Shown piece by piece: positions 35,326 through 38,852 of a stretch of 38,852 bases of DNA. The DNA comes from Hyphomicrobiales bacterium (lineage in GTDB: Bacteria > Pseudomonadota > Alphaproteobacteria > Rhizobiales > Xanthobacteraceae). A program made the position numbers and the translations under genes. The DNA lies in assembly GCA_009377755.1 (NCBI GenBank), contig WHTM01000046.1, positions 1 through 38,852 of the forward strand, given 5' to 3'. How positions within the stretch are numbered: position 1 is the stretch's first letter; each line of letters opens with the position of its first letter. The notes below the pieces were generated by a model that worked only from the letters and a program-made list of their open reading frames with translations, did not search any database and had not been told where the DNA came from.

Positions 35326-35736
35326 TTACCCCTCGGCCATGAAGGCCGCCGTGATGTGGCGCGGCAAATGGCCGGGCGCGACCAGCACCGCATCGAAGCG
35401 GATGTCCTGAAACGCCACGTCTGGATGGCCGGCGAGCCAGGCTTCGGCGGCGGCGGCGATCCGCTGCTGTTGCCGGGGGGTGACCGACCAGGCGGCATCG
35501 TCGAATCGCTCGCGCGCCTTCACCTCGACGAAGATCAGCGTACTGCGGCGGCGCGCGACGATGTCGATCTCGCCGACCGGACTCTTCCATCGCCGTGCCA
35601 GGATGCGGAATCCCTTGCCGATCAGATAAGCGGCGGCGCGGCTTTCCGCTGACAGGCCAAACCGGAACGCGGCTTGCCGCTCGGGCCGCGGTGCTGCGAG
35701 GCGGCGGCCATCTGGCGGTTCAGCCGGATGCTTCAT
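35326..35736 (-). CDS. yraN: YraN (UPF0102) nuclease-like protein
   Basis: Small protein of 136 residues with a restriction-endonuclease-like fold of unproven function. The signature is [34 protein letters not shown], then [11 protein letters not shown] with the E-x-K pattern and D in IDIV, and the C-terminal [11 protein letters not shown]. It overlaps the end of rsmI by 17 bases on the same strand, so the two are translated from one message. ATG 35736. Confidence 0.92.
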   Translation of the reverse strand: MKHPAEPPDGRRLAAPRPERQAAFRFGLSAESRAAAYLIGKGFRILARRWKSPVGEIDIVARRRSTLIFVEVKARERFDDAAWSVTPRQQQRIAAAAEAWLAGHPDVAFQDIRFDAVLVAPGHLPRHITAAFMAEG

Positions 35737-36676
35737 CGTCGTGGCCTTTGGTCAATGCGAGCGCGCGCTGATAGACGGCGCGGCGCGGACGTCCAGTGCC
35801 GTCGGCGACTTCGCTCACCGCATCCTTGAGCGATGCGCGGCGGAGCGCAGCGCTCAGCTTTGCGTCGAGATCGTCGTCGTCCGCCTTGCGGGCCTCGGGA
35901 TCAGGCGCGGCGATCACGATCACGATTTCTCCCCGCGGTGCCGCTGCTGCCGCATAGTCCTGCGCCAGGGTTACGAGATCCGCGATGCGAATCTCTTCAT
36001 GCAATTTCGTCAGCTCGCGGCAGACCGATGCTGGACGCGCCCCGAGCCCCGCCGCCAGATCGGCGAGCGCGGCCCCGAGGCGCGGCCCTGTCTCGAACAA
36101 CACGAGGGTTGCCGGGATGGCTGCGATTGCGCCGACTCGGCTTTGCCGTGCGGCTTGTTTTGCCGGTAGGAAGCCTTCGAAAAAGAATCGGTCGGTGGGT
36201 AGGCTGGAGGCGACGAGCGCGGCGAGCAGCGCGGAAGCGCCCGGTACCGGCGTGACCGCGTGGCCGGCCTGCTGCGCCGCGCGCACCAGCTTGTAGCCGG
36301 GATCCGAAATCAGCGGCGTACCGGCGTCGGAGACCAGCGCCACGGCAGCGCCGTCCGCAAGGCGCGCCAGCAAGCGCGGACGTGCCTGTGCGGCATTGTG
36401 CTCGTGGTAGAGTGTCCGCGGCGTCGCGATGCCGTAGTGATCGAGGAGCTTGCGGGTGACGCGCGTGTCCTCGCAGGCGATCACGTCGGCACCGGCGAGC
36501 ACGTCCAGGGCCCGCAGGGTGATGTCGCGCAGATTACCGATCGGCGTTGCCACCAGATAGAGGCCGGATTCGAGGACGGGGACCTCAACCATCTCTCCGG
36601 CGACACCGAAGCGCCGCCGCCGGACTCCGTCTGGATCGGCGCGGCCGGGCCGGGGCGGTGTGGCGTTGCGCCTCAT
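35720..36676 (-). CDS. rsmI: 16S rRNA C1402 2'-O-methyltransferase
   Basis: SAM-dependent methyltransferase for the 2'-hydroxyl of C1402. The core starts [88 protein letters not shown] and RGEIVIVI follow, all family marks. ATG 36676 gives 318 residues with a basic N-terminal extension as in relatives; a later ATG at 36591 (MVEVPVLES) is the main alternative. The frame continues upstream across the promoter region of the next gene, which I reject. Confidence 0.92.
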   Translation of the reverse strand: MRRNATPPRPGRADPDGVRRRRFGVAGEMVEVPVLESGLYLVATPIGNLRDITLRALDVLAGADVIACEDTRVTRKLLDHYGIATPRTLYHEHNAAQARPRLLARLADGAAVALVSDAGTPLISDPGYKLVRAAQQAGHAVTPVPGASALLAALVASSLPTDRFFFEGFLPAKQAARQSRVGAIAAIPATLVLFETGPRLGAALADLAAGLGARPASVCRELTKLHEEIRIADLVTLAQDYAAAAAPRGEIVIVIAAPDPEARKADDDDLDAKLSAALRRASLKDAVSEVADGTGRPRRAVYQRALALTKGHDDEASG

Positions 36677-36809
36677 GGGGGAGCTCGCCGGTGCGTGGTT
36701 TGGATTGGACGCATGGTTTCGACTTGCTTTACCATTCGTTGGGACTATGCCCGATGGGTGCCAACGGCGCGTGCCGGCCGCTCGTAGCGCCAACGGGGGG
36801 AGATCGGCC

Positions 36810-38024
36810 ATGTCCTGGGAGACGCAGAGTCCGATGCTGGCAGCGGTGGGGCGAAGAGCGTGGCTGGGAATGCTGCTGTGCGTCGCAGCGGCGTGGCTCG
36901 GGGGTTGCGGCGGCGGACAGATCGGCGAGCCGATACTGCAACCGGGACAACCGGCGCAGCCGGCCGCCGCGCCCGGTGCGCTCGGGACCGGTCAGATTCG
37001 CGTGGGGCTGATTCTGCCGCTTTCCGCCAGCGGCAACGCTGGCCTTGCCGCGCAGTCGATGAAGAACGCGGCGGAAATGGCGTTGGCGGAATTCAAGAAC
37101 CCGGACGTCCAGCTGTTGCTCAAAGATGACACCGGGACAGCGCCGGGCGCCCAGTCTGCCGCCCAGCAGGCAGTGGGTGAGGGCGCTGAGCTCATTCTCG
37201 GGCCGTTGTTCGCGCATTCGGTCGCCGCCGCGGGTCAGGTTGCACGCAGTCGGGGCATTCCAGTCATCGCGTTCTCGACCGATACCAGTGTTGCCGCGCG
37301 TGGCGTCTATTTGCTCAGCTTCCTACCGGAATCCGACGTCGACCGCATTGTCGACTACGCCGCCGCGCATCGCAAACGGTCGATCGCCGCGCTGGTCCCC
37401 GACAACGCCTACGGCACCGTGGTGGAGGCGGCGCTTAAGCAGGCAGCGGCGCGCCATGGCGCACGGGTCGTGGCGCTCGAACGTTATCCGGCCGACCGCA
37501 GGAACCTTCAGGGATCGGTGCAACGTATCGCCCAGGCGGCGGGGCAGGCGGACGCCCTGTTCGTTCCGGACAGCGGCGACGCCGTGGCCGCCATCGTCGA
37601 AGCCCTGTCGGCAGGCGGCGTGAATGTCAGCCGCCTGCAATTGCTTGGCACTGGCGTGTGGGACGCCGATCAACGCATCTCCGGAACGCCAGCGCTGCAG
37701 GGCGGCTGGTTTGCGGCGCCTGATGTCGCCGGCTTCCGCAGCTTTTCTGCCCGTTATCGCCAACGCTACGGACAGGATCCGATCCGCACCGCGACGCTCG
37801 CCTATGACGGCGTCGCACTGGTCGCGGCGCTGGCAAAGACGCAGGGTGCGCAACGCTTTAGCGATCAGGTCCTGACCAATGGCTCCGGCTTCGCGGGGAT
37901 CGACGGCGTATTCCGGTTCCGCAGCGATGGGACCAACCAGCGTGGCCTGGCGGTGATGCGTGTCACGTCCACCGGGGGACAGTTGATCGGCCCCGCCCCG
38001 AGGAGCTTCGCACCAGAGCGCTGA
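36810..38024 (+). CDS. LppC/penicillin-binding protein activator-like lipoprotein
   Basis: Outer-membrane-type lipoprotein of 404 residues with a periplasmic-binding-protein fold. The signal peptide (RRAWLGMLLCVAAAWLGGC) ends in lipobox LGGC. A Pro/Gln/Ala-rich linker follows, then IRVGLILPLSASGNAGLAAQSMKNAAEMALAEF, LILGPLFAHSVAAAGQVARSRGIPVIAFSTD and DALFVPDSGDAVAAIVEAL. Homologues in gammaproteobacteria (LpoA) activate PBP1A; in alphaproteobacteria this role is unproven. GGGGGGAGA precedes ATG 36810. It is divergent from rsmI, the usual arrangement. Confidence 0.88.
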   Translation: MSWETQSPMLAAVGRRAWLGMLLCVAAAWLGGCGGGQIGEPILQPGQPAQPAAAPGALGTGQIRVGLILPLSASGNAGLAAQSMKNAAEMALAEFKNPDVQLLLKDDTGTAPGAQSAAQQAVGEGAELILGPLFAHSVAAAGQVARSRGIPVIAFSTDTSVAARGVYLLSFLPESDVDRIVDYAAAHRKRSIAALVPDNAYGTVVEAALKQAAARHGARVVALERYPADRRNLQGSVQRIAQAAGQADALFVPDSGDAVAAIVEALSAGGVNVSRLQLLGTGVWDADQRISGTPALQGGWFAAPDVAGFRSFSARYRQRYGQDPIRTATLAYDGVALVAALAKTQGAQRFSDQVLTNGSGFAGIDGVFRFRSDGTNQRGLAVMRVTSTGGQLIGPAPRSFAPER

Positions 38025-38040
38025 CGGACTGCCCATCGCT

Positions 38041-38793
38041 TCAGCGGACGTCATCCTGCAGCACGTCGATGTCATGCCGTTCGGATCCGACCATCATGGC
38101 GATCGAATAACGCTTCGGCGCGGTTGCACCCTCCGCGTGGGCGGGCGACTGCACGTGCAGGGTGCCGCCGTACCATTCGCCCGGCATCAGCGTGTTGTCC
38201 TTGATCACCTCGCGCTCGAGTGTGGCGAGACTTGCGTGACCGTCCTTGATGGCTGCGTTGAGAACTCGGGCGTTCTGGCGCAGCGCGCGCCGTTGCCCCG
38301 CGACCGCGGCCGACGGGCTGTAGGTCGCGGTCTGATACGAATAGCTGCCGGTCGGCGCATGCACCGTCGTGGTGGTCCTGCGGTAGCCGGCCTGCGAGGC
38401 GAGCGCCGTGTTGGCGCCGGCGGCCGCCCCGACAAGCAGTGCGGCGACCACCTGCCGGGTCCGCTCCTCCGCCACCAGGTCTTCGTAGGAGAACACCTTC
38501 ATCGGTACCGCGGCCGTTCCGGCCGTCTGCGTCACGGCGACATTGCGCAGCAGGAAATCGAGCGGAGCGCCGGTGAGGTTGCGAATGCCGACCACGAACA
38601 CCGGGCGTGCGCCGCTCGGGAACTGGCGCAACGCCGGCCGGATCATCACCAGCGAGCTCGTCTTCTGCGAGATCAGCGCAGGCCGTCCGTCCCGCATGAT
38701 CGCCTGCTGACCCGGCCCGGCATGGAACCGCACCGCTTCCTGCATGCACGCGCTGCAAGCCAGCGCGCATGCGAGCACGATCAAAACACGCAT
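38041..38793 (-). CDS. Hypothetical lipoprotein
   Basis: A 250-residue protein with the lipoprotein signal peptide MRVLIVLACALACSAC (lipobox ACSAC or nearby) and a mature part from about 16. It contains SSLVMIRPALRQFPSGARPVFVVGIRNLTGAPLDF, a beta-type segment, an internal Ala/Gly hydrophobic stretch VVAALLVGAAAGANTALASQAG (about 117-138), a Tyr/Thr-rich region, and GEWYGGTLHVQSP near the end. I do not recognise the family. ATG 38793 is preferred to the ATG at 38832 because it starts the signal peptide. It is convergent with the LppC-like gene. Confidence 0.65.
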   Translation of the reverse strand: MRVLIVLACALACSACMQEAVRFHAGPGQQAIMRDGRPALISQKTSSLVMIRPALRQFPSGARPVFVVGIRNLTGAPLDFLLRNVAVTQTAGTAAVPMKVFSYEDLVAEERTRQVVAALLVGAAAGANTALASQAGYRRTTTTVHAPTGSYSYQTATYSPSAAVAGQRRALRQNARVLNAAIKDGHASLATLEREVIKDNTLMPGEWYGGTLHVQSPAHAEGATAPKRYSIAMMVGSERHDIDVLQDDVR

Positions 38794-38852
38794 GATGCAA
38801 CCCCCCATTACCCCAGGGGCATCATTCCGCAACTTTTGAGGGAGTGCAATGG

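Overview
The window is GC-rich, densely coded chromosomal DNA. Gene content and order point to an alphaproteobacterium of the order Rhizobiales (Hyphomicrobiales), close to the Bradyrhizobiaceae/Xanthobacteraceae: the hemE / PPDK-regulator / maf / coaE / dnaQ / secB / Tim44 / mltA / Smr block, hslVU next to the his genes, an OlsB-type acyltransferase, and several families of palindromic intergenic repeats. The genus call is an inference; there is no rRNA or tRNA in the window.

Layout. 1-1050: decayed accessory DNA (a fragment of a phage/plasmid-type protein, the 3' end of an IS5-like transposase, a frameshifted GIY-YIG gene, a repeat). 1087-4305 (minus): rho, hemJ, hemE. 4306-4683: gene-free gap in the position where the chromosomal origin lies in Caulobacter and Sinorhizobium, with DnaA-box-like and GANTC sites. 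4684-7561 (plus): PPDK regulator, maf, coaE, dnaQ. 7612-8700 (minus): secB, fxsA. 8916-11688 (plus): Tim44-domain protein, mltA, Smr protein, with overlapping stops and starts. 11705-16545: accessory insert with a mazEF toxin-antitoxin pair and a putative catabolic set (luciferase-like monooxygenase, dihydroxyphthalate decarboxylase-like protein, Bug solute receptor, cupin), with repeats in several of its gaps. 16586-18933 (minus): hslU, a GNAT gene, hslV. 19067-24862 (plus): hisB, frameshifted DUF2628 gene, hisH, hisA, hisF, a two-gene copper-type module, hisE, coaA. 25006-28061 (minus): OlsB-like acyltransferase and a hybrid histidine kinase. 28305-32201: an isocitrate/isopropylmalate dehydrogenase homologue (plus), then lrp, rocD and an arginine-dihydrolase-like gene (minus), a likely arginine to ornithine to glutamate semialdehyde route. 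32259-38793: comM/yifB, gshB, a chemoreceptor N-terminal remnant, yraN, rsmI, a LppC-like lipoprotein and an unrecognised lipoprotein.

How it works together. Around the candidate origin, genes on both sides point outward, as expected for co-directional replication and transcription. Most genes are housekeeping: transcription termination, haem, histidine, CoA and glutathione synthesis, envelope functions and proteolysis. Novelty is concentrated in the mazEF/catabolic insert, the arginine cluster, the copper module inside the his operon, and the nested intergenic repeats. All family assignments come from reading the sequence; no database search was run.
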